Assembly: GCF_014207605.1 (NCBI RefSeq)
Contig: NZ_JACHHI010000003.1
Span: forward strand, 207,728-271,727
DNA from: Negativicoccus succinicivorans
Lineage (GTDB): Bacteria; Bacillota; Negativicutes; Veillonellales; Negativicoccaceae
DNA length: 64,000 nt
Direction: 5' to 3'
Shown here: piece after piece, positions 17,172 through 25,442 of the stretch
Layout of the letters: each line of letters starts with the position of its first letter
How positions within the stretch are numbered: position 1 is the stretch's first letter
The notes under the pieces: generated by a model
What the model was told of the DNA's origin: nothing
What the model saw: the letters and a program-made list of their open reading frames with translations, nothing else
The model's database searches: none
Program-made: the position numbers and the translations under genes

Positions 17172-18128
17172 TTATAAATAATGACGTCGCCAGAGAATGA
17201 GCAGGGCGACCACCGTCGATACAAAAGCGATGCCGAGGACACCCCAGAAACCGATCATCTGACCTTCCCACGGAACGCCCGTGTTGATTCCCCACAGGCT
17301 GAATACCGCCGTCGGCACGGCGAGCAAAATCGTCACCGAGGTGAGCAGCTTCATGACCTGGCTCAAGTTGTTGCTGATGATGGAGGCGAACGTGTCCATC
17401 ATGCTGTTCGAGTTTTGCGAATACATTTGAACCATTTCGATCGCCTGCTTGTTTTCGATGATGACGTCTTCGAGCAGATCTTCGTCTTCCTCGTACATCT
17501 TCAAAAGCGGGCGCGGCTGCACGTTGTTGCGCAGACGCAGGAGGCGTTCCATCACGACGCCGTTCGCTTTGAGCGCGCTGGTGAAATACGTGAGTGATTT
17601 CGAAAGTTCGAGCAGTTGGAAAAATTCTTTATTTTCCGCCGTTTCCCGCAAGCGAGCTTCGATGACGTCGGTACGCTTGTTAATTTTCCCTAAGGCTTGC
17701 AAAAAGAGCGTCGCTGTCCGGTTCATCAGTTGAAACAGAAAGCGCGTTTTCTTGTATGTGCGGAACGTGTTGTACGTATTGCCGCGAAACGGCGCGAGCA
17801 CGGCACTTTCTTCAAGGCAGACCGTGATGAAATGCTTTTCGGTAATAAAAATACCGAGCGGCAACGCGTCATAGCTGTCTTCCGTTTCCCGCACGACCGG
17901 CGTATTGATGACGACGAAAATGTAATCGTCTTCCAATTCCACGTGGGAACGTTCTTCCGGGTCCAATGCCGAACGGAAATCTTCAATCGGAATCGGCGTA
18001 ATCTTGGCCAGACGGACCAATTCCTCTTCCGTCGGATTCACGACGTTAAGCCAGGAGCCTTTTTCCGCCGCTTCCGGCACGACCTCCTGCAGGATTTGAT
18101 CTTCGTCATGTTTGTACGCGATGAGCAC
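17172..18128 (-). CDS. CorA-like divalent metal ion channel with GIN motif
   Basis: A 318-residue protein of the 2-TM-GxN family. A large cytoplasmic N-terminal domain is followed by two C-terminal membrane helices (about 255-275 and 290-310). The signature between them reads LWGINTG: GIN, not the classic GMN of Mg2+-selective CorA; GIN occurs in ZntB and other divergent members. GTG 18128 is chosen because AAAGGATG precedes it; an upstream ATG at 18197 would add residues not typical of the family. Mg2+, Co2+ or Zn2+ are all possible substrates. Confidence 0.82.
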   Translation of the reverse strand: MLIAYKHDEDQILQEVVPEAAEKGSWLNVVNPTEEELVRLAKITPIPIEDFRSALDPEERSHVELEDDYIFVVINTPVVRETEDSYDALPLGIFITEKHFITVCLEESAVLAPFRGNTYNTFRTYKKTRFLFQLMNRTATLFLQALGKINKRTDVIEARLRETAENKEFFQLLELSKSLTYFTSALKANGVVMERLLRLRNNVQPRPLLKMYEEDEDLLEDVIIENKQAIEMVQMYSQNSNSMMDTFASIISNNLSQVMKLLTSVTILLAVPTAVFSLWGINTGVPWEGQMIGFWGVLGIAFVSTVVALLILWRRHYL

Positions 18129-18250
18129 CGTTCCACATCCTTTCATTTCCGTCTTGTCATGAACGCTCCGCGGGCGAAAATATCCCCGCACAGACATGCT
18201 TATTATACAATACGAAGGCGCAAAACAAAAGTGCCGCGCCGAAAGAAAAC

Positions 18251-18279
18251 TTGTAAAGTAAAAATAAATACGTTATAAT
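18251..18279 (+). promoter_or_regulatory. Promoter of rpsF-ssb-rpsR
   Basis: TTGTAA, 17-bp spacer, TATAAT, with AT-rich surroundings. Confidence 0.75.
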
Positions 18280-18290
18280 ATATAAGCTGT

Positions 18291-18331
18291 GTATCGAAAG
18301 ATACCGCTCCTAGCCCTTTGTACGAAAGGGC
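18291..18331 (+). promoter_or_regulatory. Two-hairpin leader of rpsF, candidate S6:S18 binding site
   Basis: GTATC-GAAA-GATAC (18291-18304) is followed directly by CCG-like bases, then GCCCTTT/GAAAGGGC (18313-18331). Many bacteria autoregulate rpsF with an S6:S18-binding RNA that displays CCG in a bulge; this leader is in the right place but the match was not modelled. Confidence 0.35.
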
Positions 18332-18358
18332 CATATGTCCAAAAGAGGAGGTGTCCAA

Positions 18359-18649
18359 ATGAACAAAAACTATGAAGTCATGTTCATCATCAATGCCGGA
18401 CTGGACGAAGAGGCGGCTGACGCGATTGTTAAACGCGTCGAAGACCTCATCACCAAAAATGGCGGCACGGTGAACAACATTGACCGCATGGGCAAACGTC
18501 GTCTTGCTTACGAAGTCAAAAAGCAGACCGACGGCAACTATGTGCTCATCGAATTTGCCATTGATCCGGCGCAGATCAAAGAAATCGACCGCGTCATCAA
18601 GATCAATGAAAAAATCATTCGTCATTTGATTGTCAAACAGGACAAATAA
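18359..18649 (+). CDS. rpsF: 30S ribosomal protein S6
   Basis: A 96-residue small-subunit protein that pairs with S18 on the platform. It begins MNKNYEVMFIINAGLDEEAAD, with GKRRLAYEVKKQTDGNYVL in the middle. ATG 18359 follows AGAGGAGG, whereas the in-frame ATG at 18335 would lie upstream of that site. First gene of the conserved rpsF-ssb-rpsR operon. Confidence 0.97.
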   Translation: MNKNYEVMFIINAGLDEEAADAIVKRVEDLITKNGGTVNNIDRMGKRRLAYEVKKQTDGNYVLIEFAIDPAQIKEIDRVIKINEKIIRHLIVKQDK

Positions 18650-18664
18650 GTCCGGAGGTAGACT

Positions 18665-19129
18665 ATGAATTCCGTACAAATCATCGGCAACCTCACTCGG
18701 GATCCTGAAGTTCGTTACACGAAAACAGGAAAACCTGTCGCATCGTTCACCGTTGCGGTCAACCGCAGCTGGGTCAGCGTGCAGGGGGAAAAACGAGAAA
18801 GTACAGATTTTATTCCGGTCGTTGCGTGGGGCAAACTTGCCGAGCTCGTCGGCAACCGCCTGAAAAAAGGCACCCGCACATTCGTCGAAGGTCGCTTCCA
18901 AACCCGCTCGTATGAGACGCAGGAAGGCGAGAAACGCTACATCACCGAAGTCGTAGCGAACCTTGTCGCGCCGAACGTCGATTACGACAAGCAGCCGTCC
19001 GCTGCGCCGGAACCACGCGCTGACTACAGTCAGTTCGGGGCCCAGCCGCAAGCCGGCGGTAACTTTGGTAACCAGCCGAGCGGACAAGTGTTCGGCGGTA
19101 GTGGCAACGACGACGATATCCCGTTCTAA
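18665..19129 (+). CDS. ssb: Single-stranded DNA-binding protein
   Basis: A 154-residue protein. The OB fold (1 to about 107) starts [22 protein letters not shown]; a Gly/Gln/Pro-rich linker follows, and the acidic tip DDDIPF recruits repair and replication partners. It lies between rpsF and rpsR with short gaps and a ribosome site (CCGGAGG). Confidence 0.97.
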   Translation: MNSVQIIGNLTRDPEVRYTKTGKPVASFTVAVNRSWVSVQGEKRESTDFIPVVAWGKLAELVGNRLKKGTRTFVEGRFQTRSYETQEGEKRYITEVVANLVAPNVDYDKQPSAAPEPRADYSQFGAQPQAGGNFGNQPSGQVFGGSGNDDDIPF

Positions 19130-19154
19130 CGCAAGACCGATAGGGAGGCAAATT

Positions 19155-19385
19155 ATGAGAAGAGATCGTCAACGTCGACCGCGCCGGAAAGTTTGCGCCA
19201 TTTGCGCCGACAAAATCCAGCACGTCGATTATAAAGATATCAATTTACTGCGTCGGTTCATTTCTGAACGCGGCAAAATTCTGCCGCGCCGTGTGACCGG
19301 TGCTTGCGCGAAAGATCAGCGCAAAGTCAATCTGGCGATTAAACAGGCTCGCGCGATTGCGCTCTTGCCGTTTTCGGTAGATTAA
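19155..19385 (+). CDS. rpsR: 30S ribosomal protein S18
   Basis: A 76-residue S6 partner. The N-terminus is basic ([12 protein letters not shown]). CAIC plus a later Cys (TGACAKDQ) suggests the zinc-type (C+) form of S18. [21 protein letters not shown] is the family core. Longer upstream reading is only overlap with ssb; ATG 19155 has GGGAGG upstream. A terminator follows 3 bp after the stop. Confidence 0.97.
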   Translation: MRRDRQRRPRRKVCAICADKIQHVDYKDINLLRRFISERGKILPRRVTGACAKDQRKVNLAIKQARAIALLPFSVD

Positions 19386-19387
19386 TC

Positions 19388-19412
19388 AAAACCGCCTTCG
19401 GGCGGTTTTTTT
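19388..19412 (+). terminator. Terminator after rpsR
   Basis: AACCGCC-TTCG-GGCGGTT with T-run; UUCG tetraloop. Confidence 0.92.
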
Positions 19413-19419
19413 GTATGTG

Positions 19420-19468
19420 AAAAGCCATCGACATTACCAACATGCCGGTAATGTCGATTGGCTTTTTT
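19420..19468. terminator. Long hairpin between rpsR and the TetR gene
   Basis: AAAAGCCATCGACATTACC pairs with GGTAATGTCGATTGGCTTTT: about 18 bp with one bulge and an 8-base loop. It can end the minus-strand TetR transcript; it is longer than a typical terminator and may be a small repeat element. Confidence 0.6.
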
Positions 19469-19540
19469 AGAAAAACGGTATTTACGGAAGGTTTGATGAC
19501 AGAGGAGTCAATTAACGGTCCATATTCGATGCGATTTATT

Positions 19541-20110
19541 TCAGCGGCCGAGCAAAGGATCCATGACGGCGGTAAAGTAGCCGGCGATTTCTTCAGGCGT
19601 TTGACGCATGTCATTTTCAATCCACCAGTGAATGGTCTCGACAAAAGTGCAGGCGAAATGGTTGCGCAAAAAATCAGCGGGGACGGCGGGCCGTTCGCCT
19701 TCTTCGTGATTGAGCCAATATTCGCCGAGTTGCAATTTCAGATGCTCTTTGAGATAACGCAAAAAGATATCGCGACTGTCGGAACGCAAGAGCCGCATAA
19801 AAGCTTCGCGCTGATTGCTGATGTGGTAGAGAATGTGCGTGGTGTACGCGCGGTAGCCGTTGCTTTGCGGCGTGAATTCGGGAATGGGGCAATGCACGCC
19901 GACGCCGGCTAAAACATGGCCGAAGAGTTCGGTCAAAAGGGCTTCCATGAGCGCCTCTTTCGTGGGAAAGTGGGAGTAAAATGTACTGCGCCCGATATTG
20001 GCGGCATCGATGATTTGTTGGACGGTGATTTGCGCGTAACGGCGGCGGGTTAAAAGTTCGGTGAACGCCTGAAAAATGGCGTTGCGCGTTTTGATTTGAC
20101 GGCGATCCAT
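19541..20110 (-). CDS. TetR/AcrR family repressor
   Basis: A 189-residue one-component regulator. The N-terminal helix-turn-helix (about 8-55) contains ITVQQIIDAANIGRSTFYSHFPTKEAL, which is close to consensus. The C-terminal helical ligand domain was not assigned to a class. It is transcribed away from the P1B-ATPase gene across a 213-bp AT-rich gap holding TTACAATG (20240-20247) and CATTGTAA (20284-20291), inverted copies that could be an operator. The likely target is the ATPase gene. TetR proteins rarely sense metals directly, so the inducer is open. Confidence 0.82.
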   Translation of the reverse strand: MDRRQIKTRNAIFQAFTELLTRRRYAQITVQQIIDAANIGRSTFYSHFPTKEALMEALLTELFGHVLAGVGVHCPIPEFTPQSNGYRAYTTHILYHISNQREAFMRLLRSDSRDIFLRYLKEHLKLQLGEYWLNHEEGERPAVPADFLRNHFACTFVETIHWWIENDMRQTPEEIAGYFTAVMDPLLGR

Positions 20111-20323
20111 ACTATTTCCTTTCCGCGCCGACGCAAAAAATTGAGCGCGACAGCGATTATTTTATTGAACAAATGCAAGATTCTATTCAGTAACGAACGA
20201 TTCCTCTTGTTTGCGTCTGGTCAAGGCGCTGAATATTTTTTACAATGAAAGCAAATAAGAAACAATGTGTTCATTAAATACTTACATTGTAACGATACAG
20301 AGTGGATTTGACAAGGAGGAACT

Positions 20324-22285
20324 ATGTGGGATCGCTGGTGGGAGTGGGCGCTTAGACCGCGCATGATGGTACTGATGACCGTGTTGCTGCTCGTGAGCGC
20401 GTACGGTCATTTGACGAGTAACGCTTTTTTGCAAATGTATGATCCCGGTTGGGGCGTGCTTTTGTTGACGGGCATACCGCTGTTGTTCGGCGGGATCGAA
20501 TATCTCGTGAAAGATAAAGAATTAACGTCGTGGCTCTTGGTCGGGATCGCGCTGGTCGCCTGCGTCGCGTTGGGCGAAGTGTTCGCGGCGACGGAAGTGG
20601 CGTGGATCATGGCGTTCGGGGAATGGCTGGAAGGGCGCACGGTGCAACGCGCGCGCCGCGGCTTGGAGCAAATTTTGGCGCAGACGCCGGCGCAGGGGCG
20701 GCGGATCAATGACGCGGGCGAAACGGAAATGGTAGCGGCGGAAGAGATCCGCGTCGGTGATCGCCTGAGCGTGCATCCGGGCGAAACGATTCCGGCGGAC
20801 GGCGTGGTGCTGACGGGCGCGACGGCGGTCGATGAAGCGATGCTCACGGGCGAATCGCTGCCGGTGGATAAACGTGACGGCTCGGAAGTGTTCGGCGGCA
20901 CGGTGAACGGTTTCGGCGCGATTGAAATGCGCGCGACGAAAGTCGGCGCGGATGCTTCGATGCAACGGCTGGTGCGCTTGGTGCGCGAGGCGGAAAACGA
21001 GCAGGCGCCGGTGCAACGCACGGTGGATCGGTGGGTGCGCTACCTCGTGCCGACGGCGATTGCCCTGTCGCTTATCGTCTTTGCGCTTAATTTTTGGTGG
21101 GGCACGCCGCTCACGGAAACGATTTATCGGACCGTGACGGTGCTGATCGTCTTTTGTCCGTGCGCGCTCGCGCTTTCCACGCCGACGGCGATTGTGGCGG
21201 CGATCGGGCAGGCGACTAAAGCCGGCGTGATTATCAAATCGGGGGCGGCGCTCGAAGTGATGGGGCGCATCGATACGCTCGCGTTGGATAAAACGGGCAC
21301 GATTACGACCGGCGAACTCGCGGTGACGGATGTGTTGCCGTTGCAAGACGATGTTTCCGCGCAAGAGGTCTTGGCGTTGGCGGCGGCGGCGGAAGAACAA
21401 AGCGAGCATCCGCTCGGCAAGGCGATTCTGCACAAGGCGCAGGCTGTCGGCGTCACGCTGCCCGAGCATACCGATTTTGTGATGACGGGCGGCCGCGGCG
21501 TGCGCGTTCGACTGACCGACGGCAGCGTTCTTTACGCGGGCAGCGAACGGTACCTCACGCAAGAAGGAATCAACATCGCGCCGACGGTGGAAGCCACGCT
21601 GAACGAGTTACGCAGCAACGGCAAAATCGCAGTGCTTGTGGCGCAAGCGGATCAACTTATCGGCGTGGTCGCTTTCGCGGATACGGTGCGCGCGCAGATG
21701 CCGGCGGTGACGGCGGCGCTGCAACGCGCTCGACTTACGCCGGTCATGTTGACGGGCGATAATGCGCAAACGGCGCAATTCGTCGGCGCAACCGTCGGGA
21801 TTGATGAAGTGCACGCGCGCTTGCTGCCGGAAGATAAAGTAGCGTACATTGCCGCGCAGCAAAAAGCGGGCCGACGCGTGGCGATGGTCGGCGACGGAGT
21901 GAACGACGCGGCCGCGCTGAAACGCGCCGATGTCGGGATCGCGATCGGCGGCACGGCGGGCGATATGGCGATCGAAGCGGCGGATATTATTTTGCCGGGG
22001 AGCGACATGACGCGTTTACCGTACCTCGCGCGTCTTTCACAAAAGACCTTGCGCACGATTCATATTAACTTGGCGATCGCGTTGTCGCTGAATATTCTCG
22101 GCGTCATTTTATCGCTTTTCGGTTGGCTGACGCCGGTGACGGGCGCGATCGTGCACAACGCGGGCTCGATTATCGTGTCCTTGCACGCGATTTGGCTCTA
22201 TGAAACCAAAATTTTGACCGGCGTGCGGGAGGCGGATGCCCGACCGACTTGTGGCGCGTTATCGCGCGATATCATCCGCGGCTGA
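20324..22285 (+). CDS. Heavy-metal P1B-type ATPase without N-terminal metal-binding domain
   Basis: A 653-residue metal pump. The membrane CPC motif (VFCPCALALSTPTAI), phosphorylation site DKTGT, SEHPLG motif, and MVGDGVNDAAALKRADVGIAIG are all present, so it should be active. There is no HMA domain or Cys/His-rich N-terminal extension. The last helices read TGAIVHNAGSIIVSLHA instead of the DTGA of Zn/Cd pumps, so the metal is uncertain. A good ribosome site AAGGAGG precedes ATG 20324. Divergent from the TetR gene. Confidence 0.88.
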   Translation: MWDRWWEWALRPRMMVLMTVLLLVSAYGHLTSNAFLQMYDPGWGVLLLTGIPLLFGGIEYLVKDKELTSWLLVGIALVACVALGEVFAATEVAWIMAFGEWLEGRTVQRARRGLEQILAQTPAQGRRINDAGETEMVAAEEIRVGDRLSVHPGETIPADGVVLTGATAVDEAMLTGESLPVDKRDGSEVFGGTVNGFGAIEMRATKVGADASMQRLVRLVREAENEQAPVQRTVDRWVRYLVPTAIALSLIVFALNFWWGTPLTETIYRTVTVLIVFCPCALALSTPTAIVAAIGQATKAGVIIKSGAALEVMGRIDTLALDKTGTITTGELAVTDVLPLQDDVSAQEVLALAAAAEEQSEHPLGKAILHKAQAVGVTLPEHTDFVMTGGRGVRVRLTDGSVLYAGSERYLTQEGINIAPTVEATLNELRSNGKIAVLVAQADQLIGVVAFADTVRAQMPAVTAALQRARLTPVMLTGDNAQTAQFVGATVGIDEVHARLLPEDKVAYIAAQQKAGRRVAMVGDGVNDAAALKRADVGIAIGGTAGDMAIEAADIILPGSDMTRLPYLARLSQKTLRTIHINLAIALSLNILGVILSLFGWLTPVTGAIVHNAGSIIVSLHAIWLYETKILTGVREADARPTCGALSRDIIRG

Positions 22286-22294
22286 TGACGCAAC

Positions 22295-22324
22295 AAAAAA
22301 AGACCTCGTACGAGGTCTTTTTTT
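22295..22324. terminator. Bidirectional terminator between the ATPase and DUF951 genes
   Basis: AAGACCTCGTACGAGGTCTT is self-complementary, with A- and T-runs on both sides. Confidence 0.9.
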
Positions 22325-22329
22325 GTTGG

Positions 22330-22587
22330 TTAATTTTGCGCGGCATCGTCCGCGGGAAAAGAATGGTCGGTCGGCGGCGCGAAATCGTCGCGATCGGCGA
22401 CTTTGGTGACGACGCCGCGCACCGCTTTCATGAATTTCGGACGGGCGATCATCACGGTATGACCGCAACCGCGGCAGCGAATGCGAAAATCCGCGCCGAT
22501 GCGCAAGACTTCCCATTCCTTGCTGCCGCAGGGATGCGGCTTTTTCATGTTGACGATATCGCCGATATCTACTTTTAAATACGCCAT
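22330..22587 (-). CDS. DUF951 family small protein with zinc-ribbon-like Cys
   Basis: An 85-residue protein of the DUF951 (YyzM-like) family. VDIGDIVNMKKPHPCGSKEWEVLRIGADFRIRC is the family core, and the CGSK and CRGCG cysteines could bind one metal ion. It starts 9 bp after larA, with GTAAGGAG just upstream, so it is the last gene of that operon. In Bacillus the homologue sits near the origin. Function is unknown. Confidence 0.8.
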   Translation of the reverse strand: MAYLKVDIGDIVNMKKPHPCGSKEWEVLRIGADFRIRCRGCGHTVMIARPKFMKAVRGVVTKVADRDDFAPPTDHSFPADDAAQN

Positions 22588-22596
22588 GGTTTCTCC

Positions 22597-23868
22597 TTAC
22601 GCCTTTTTCACAAGCCGCGGCACCGTGTAGCTGCCTTGCGGCATGAGGCAAATGTCCGCGTTCGGACCGAGTTTTTGTTCCGCCAGTGCCAGCGCTTCTT
22701 CGACCGAATGCACCGGCGTGAAAAGGGCGGCGCGGGCTGCGTCGTCGGGCATTTCGGAAAGCAAATAGAAGTCCGCTTTTTTCATCAGACGCGTAACCGC
22801 GTACGCTTTGTGACGGCCGATTTGAAAATCTTCGCGCACGTACGCTTCGATTTTTTCCGGCGAAGGATACGCGCGCACCGTCGCGTCAAATTCACTGTTG
22901 CCCGAACCTTCCGGACAGGCGGCGAGCAAGATGACGACACCGCCTTCCTGCACGGCGCAAACGGCGTTGTCCATCGTTTTTTGGCTCTGGTAAATATTGA
23001 TGTCTTTCGGATAGCCGCCGCACGTCACGATGACGATCGGATATTCGCGCGGAATTTCGACGCCGTTCATGCGGTCGACCAACTCACAGGCTTTTTCGTG
23101 CGCAGTGATGTAGTCGCCGGCGAACACGCCGATGAATTCTTTCTTTTCATTCAAGACGGTATTGAGCAAAAAGGTCGGTCGATGCATTTCACAGCCTTCG
23201 ACCTGATCGAGATAGATCGGATTGGTTTTGATCTCACCGATGACCGCGTGCGGATCGAGCATCAACGAGTGGTTGTGGCGGATGGTTTCCCGATGCGCCA
23301 CGCCCGGAAAGAGCGCCTTGCGCCCGCCGCCGAAACCGGCGAAGAAATGGTGAACGACGCTGCCGGTCAGAATTAATTTATCCGCGGCCAGCGCGTCTTT
23401 GTGAAACGCGACCGGCGTACCGTACGAGGTCGTGCCGATTTTGATGTAATCCGCGTCATGTCGCGCTTGGGCGTTGACCGTACGCAGACGGCGAAAGAGA
23501 TCTTCCGTGATTTGCGAAATCATTTCTTCGTCCGTCATCGGGCGATGCATACCCAGTGCGAAAAGAATCGTGATATCTTCGTCGGCCACGCCGCGCTCGT
23601 TCAGCATTTCCACTATGACCGGCAAAAAAATATCCGTGTGCGCGATGCGTGTCGTATCATTGACGATGATCGCGACTTTGTCGCCGGCGTCAATCAGTTC
23701 CGGCAGAGGGGCGGAGTCGATCGGATGCAACAGCGCTTCACGAATCGCTCGGATCGGATCGGCGAGCGGCTGCATTTGTGCCATGGTTAAACAATTTTTT
23801 ACCCGTTCGTCGGGCAATGTAAATGAAATTTCTTGGCGGCCGTAGGGCCAGGTGTAGGTGGTTTCCAT
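22597..23868 (-). CDS. larA: Nickel-pincer lactate racemase
   Basis: A 423-residue enzyme interconverting D- and L-lactate, or a related 2-hydroxyacid. The catalytic and cofactor residues known for LarA fall on exactly the same numbers: His108 (GMHRPMT), His174 (VVHHFFAG), Lys184 (GGGRKA, covalently holding the nickel-pincer nucleotide) and His200 (RHNHSL). Cofactor makers LarB, LarC and LarE are not seen here. It lies in a minus-strand operon: hydrolase, FMN protein, larA, DUF951. It could let the cell use both lactate isomers; relatives act on other hydroxyacids. Confidence 0.9.
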   Translation of the reverse strand: METTYTWPYGRQEISFTLPDERVKNCLTMAQMQPLADPIRAIREALLHPIDSAPLPELIDAGDKVAIIVNDTTRIAHTDIFLPVIVEMLNERGVADEDITILFALGMHRPMTDEEMISQITEDLFRRLRTVNAQARHDADYIKIGTTSYGTPVAFHKDALAADKLILTGSVVHHFFAGFGGGRKALFPGVAHRETIRHNHSLMLDPHAVIGEIKTNPIYLDQVEGCEMHRPTFLLNTVLNEKKEFIGVFAGDYITAHEKACELVDRMNGVEIPREYPIVIVTCGGYPKDINIYQSQKTMDNAVCAVQEGGVVILLAACPEGSGNSEFDATVRAYPSPEKIEAYVREDFQIGRHKAYAVTRLMKKADFYLLSEMPDDAARAALFTPVHSVEEALALAEQKLGPNADICLMPQGSYTVPRLVKKA

Positions 23869-23888
23869 GGGACTCCTTTTCGAATGAT

Positions 23889-24404
23889 TTACATCATTTG
23901 CGCGGCGGCGTGAAGTTTTTCTTCTTTCAATACACCGCTGGCTTGTTTGCCGGTCAGTGTTTCAATTTTGAGATAAAAAACCGCGACTTCATTCAGATAT
24001 TGATCGACGAAAGCTTCCACCGTGTGCTCATGTTGTGGCAGGTAATGATTGCCGAAGCTCTGCATCAACATTTTTATTTCCGCTACGTCGCGGACGACGG
24101 TGAGCGGTCCGAAGGCAATAACGCTTTTAAAATACGTAGTAAATTCCGCCGCATGAATATCGGCGCGATCAATCACGCAAAACGAGCCTTGCGGGTGCGC
24201 GGCGATAGCGCTCATTTTATGTCCTTGGGGGGCGCCATGAAAGTAGAGCGTATTATCATGGTACCAATAATTGAGCGGAACGGCGTATGGTTGACCGTCG
24301 GCATCAATCAAAGCAAGCACGCCTTCATGGTGCTTCTGTAAAATTTTCTGACAGTCTGCATTGCTGAGTGCCTGCTCCGGTCGACGCATTGCTACCGATT
24401 TCAT
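23889..24404 (-). CDS. Pyridoxamine 5'-phosphate oxidase-like FMN-binding protein
   Basis: A 171-residue split-barrel flavoprotein resembling the NimA/5-nitroimidazole reductase group: MRRPEQALS near the start, then EGVLALIDADGQPYAVPLNY, LYFHGAPQGHKM and GSFCVIDRA. Such proteins use FMN or F420-like flavins to reduce small molecules; some confer nitroimidazole resistance, but that cannot be inferred here. It overlaps the upstream hydrolase gene by 4 bp and lies 20 bp before larA. Confidence 0.8.
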   Translation of the reverse strand: MKSVAMRRPEQALSNADCQKILQKHHEGVLALIDADGQPYAVPLNYWYHDNTLYFHGAPQGHKMSAIAAHPQGSFCVIDRADIHAAEFTTYFKSVIAFGPLTVVRDVAEIKMLMQSFGNHYLPQHEHTVEAFVDQYLNEVAVFYLKIETLTGKQASGVLKEEKLHAAAQMM

Positions 24405-25168
24405 CGCTCTTCCTTTTTACCCGTATATAAAAAGCGGTTGCCGAGCCAATCGGTGGCGGACACGAGCATGCCTGTCGTCACGAAGTGACCGAGATTGTCG
24501 ATAAATTCCGTTTTGACATCGGCGCCGGCATCTTGCAAAATGGTGGCGAACTCCACATCCGCGCGCGGGTCGACGGAGTTGTCGGCGGCGCCGTGAATGA
24601 GGTAGAACGGTTTTTTCTTGAGGGCCTGCGCGTGCATGTGCGGCGACATTTCCTCCACGTCTTTATGGATTTCCGCGGCGAGCGGATACATTTGGCCGAA
24701 GCGCGCCTGGAAGAAAAGGTGGCTCAGCGGCCAATGACCGGAACCGTTGATCGCGACCACGCCGGACACCGCTTTTTGTTGTGCGGCGACGCCGAGCGCG
24801 GAGAAACCGCCCATGGAATGGCCGGACGACACGATCAATTTGTAACCGTTTTCCCGCGCGTAGTCCATCCAAATATCGCTTTCGCGCACGTTTTGGAACA
24901 GCGTTTTCCAAAAGTACGGATAGGATTTCGGATCTTCGTAATCGATTTCGCCGCGATTGTCATGGTAGATAGCCGCCGGCACGATGACTTCCCAGCCGGC
25001 GTTCGCAAAGGCCAGCGCCCGCAGTTCCTGTCCGGCCATCTTCGAGCTCCAGCCGTGGTACCAAATCACCAGGCCGCGCGGATTGACGGGGGTGTAGCGG
25101 ATGGCATCGATGCCCTGGCGCGTAATGGCGGAGATATTCACCATAAACGCGCGTGCTTGTTTGCTCAT
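24401..25168 (-). CDS. Alpha/beta hydrolase
   Basis: A 255-residue serine hydrolase. The nucleophile elbow is GHSMGG (VSSGHSMGGFSAL), the likely acid residue is in IHGAADNSVDP, and the histidine is in IDNLGHFV. The early motif LVIWYHGWSSKM forms the oxyanion region. ATG 25168 (MSKQAR) is preceded by AAAGGAG; the longer frame to 25249 lacks a ribosome site. First gene of the operon leading to larA. Esterase or peptidase activity cannot be specified. Confidence 0.82.
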   Translation of the reverse strand: MSKQARAFMVNISAITRQGIDAIRYTPVNPRGLVIWYHGWSSKMAGQELRALAFANAGWEVIVPAAIYHDNRGEIDYEDPKSYPYFWKTLFQNVRESDIWMDYARENGYKLIVSSGHSMGGFSALGVAAQQKAVSGVVAINGSGHWPLSHLFFQARFGQMYPLAAEIHKDVEEMSPHMHAQALKKKPFYLIHGAADNSVDPRADVEFATILQDAGADVKTEFIDNLGHFVTTGMLVSATDWLGNRFLYTGKKEER

Positions 25169-25344
25169 TACATTCGACTCCTTTGTTTTATCGGGAACGT
25201 ATCGTTTTACGCTTAGTTTCATTCTATTACAAAAACGATACGCCGCCAACCGCGCGGGCGCGGAAGACGAAGCGGCGGAAAATTTTCGTACACGCGCAAA
25301 AGGTTGTCAGGCGCTTGTCAAAATGCTTATACAAATTTTGCATT

Positions 25345-25390
25345 ATACAATATCTTGTAACTGAAGAAAGAAGATGTATAATAGATATAC
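25345..25390 (+). promoter_or_regulatory. Promoter of nrdJ overlapped by two NrdR-like palindromes
   Basis: Promoter: TTGTAA (25355-25360), 16-bp spacer, TATAAT (25377-25382). ATACAATATCTTGTAA (25345-25360) matches 12 of 16 positions of the NrdR box, and a weaker palindrome GTATAATAGATATAC lies at 25376-25390. Their centres are about 30.5 bp apart, the three-turn spacing usual for NrdR box pairs. nrdR itself is not in the window. Confidence 0.55.
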
Positions 25391-25442
25391 AAATTATTGA
25401 TTACCTGCTTGCAGGTTGCAAAGATATCGTATGGAGGAGAAT

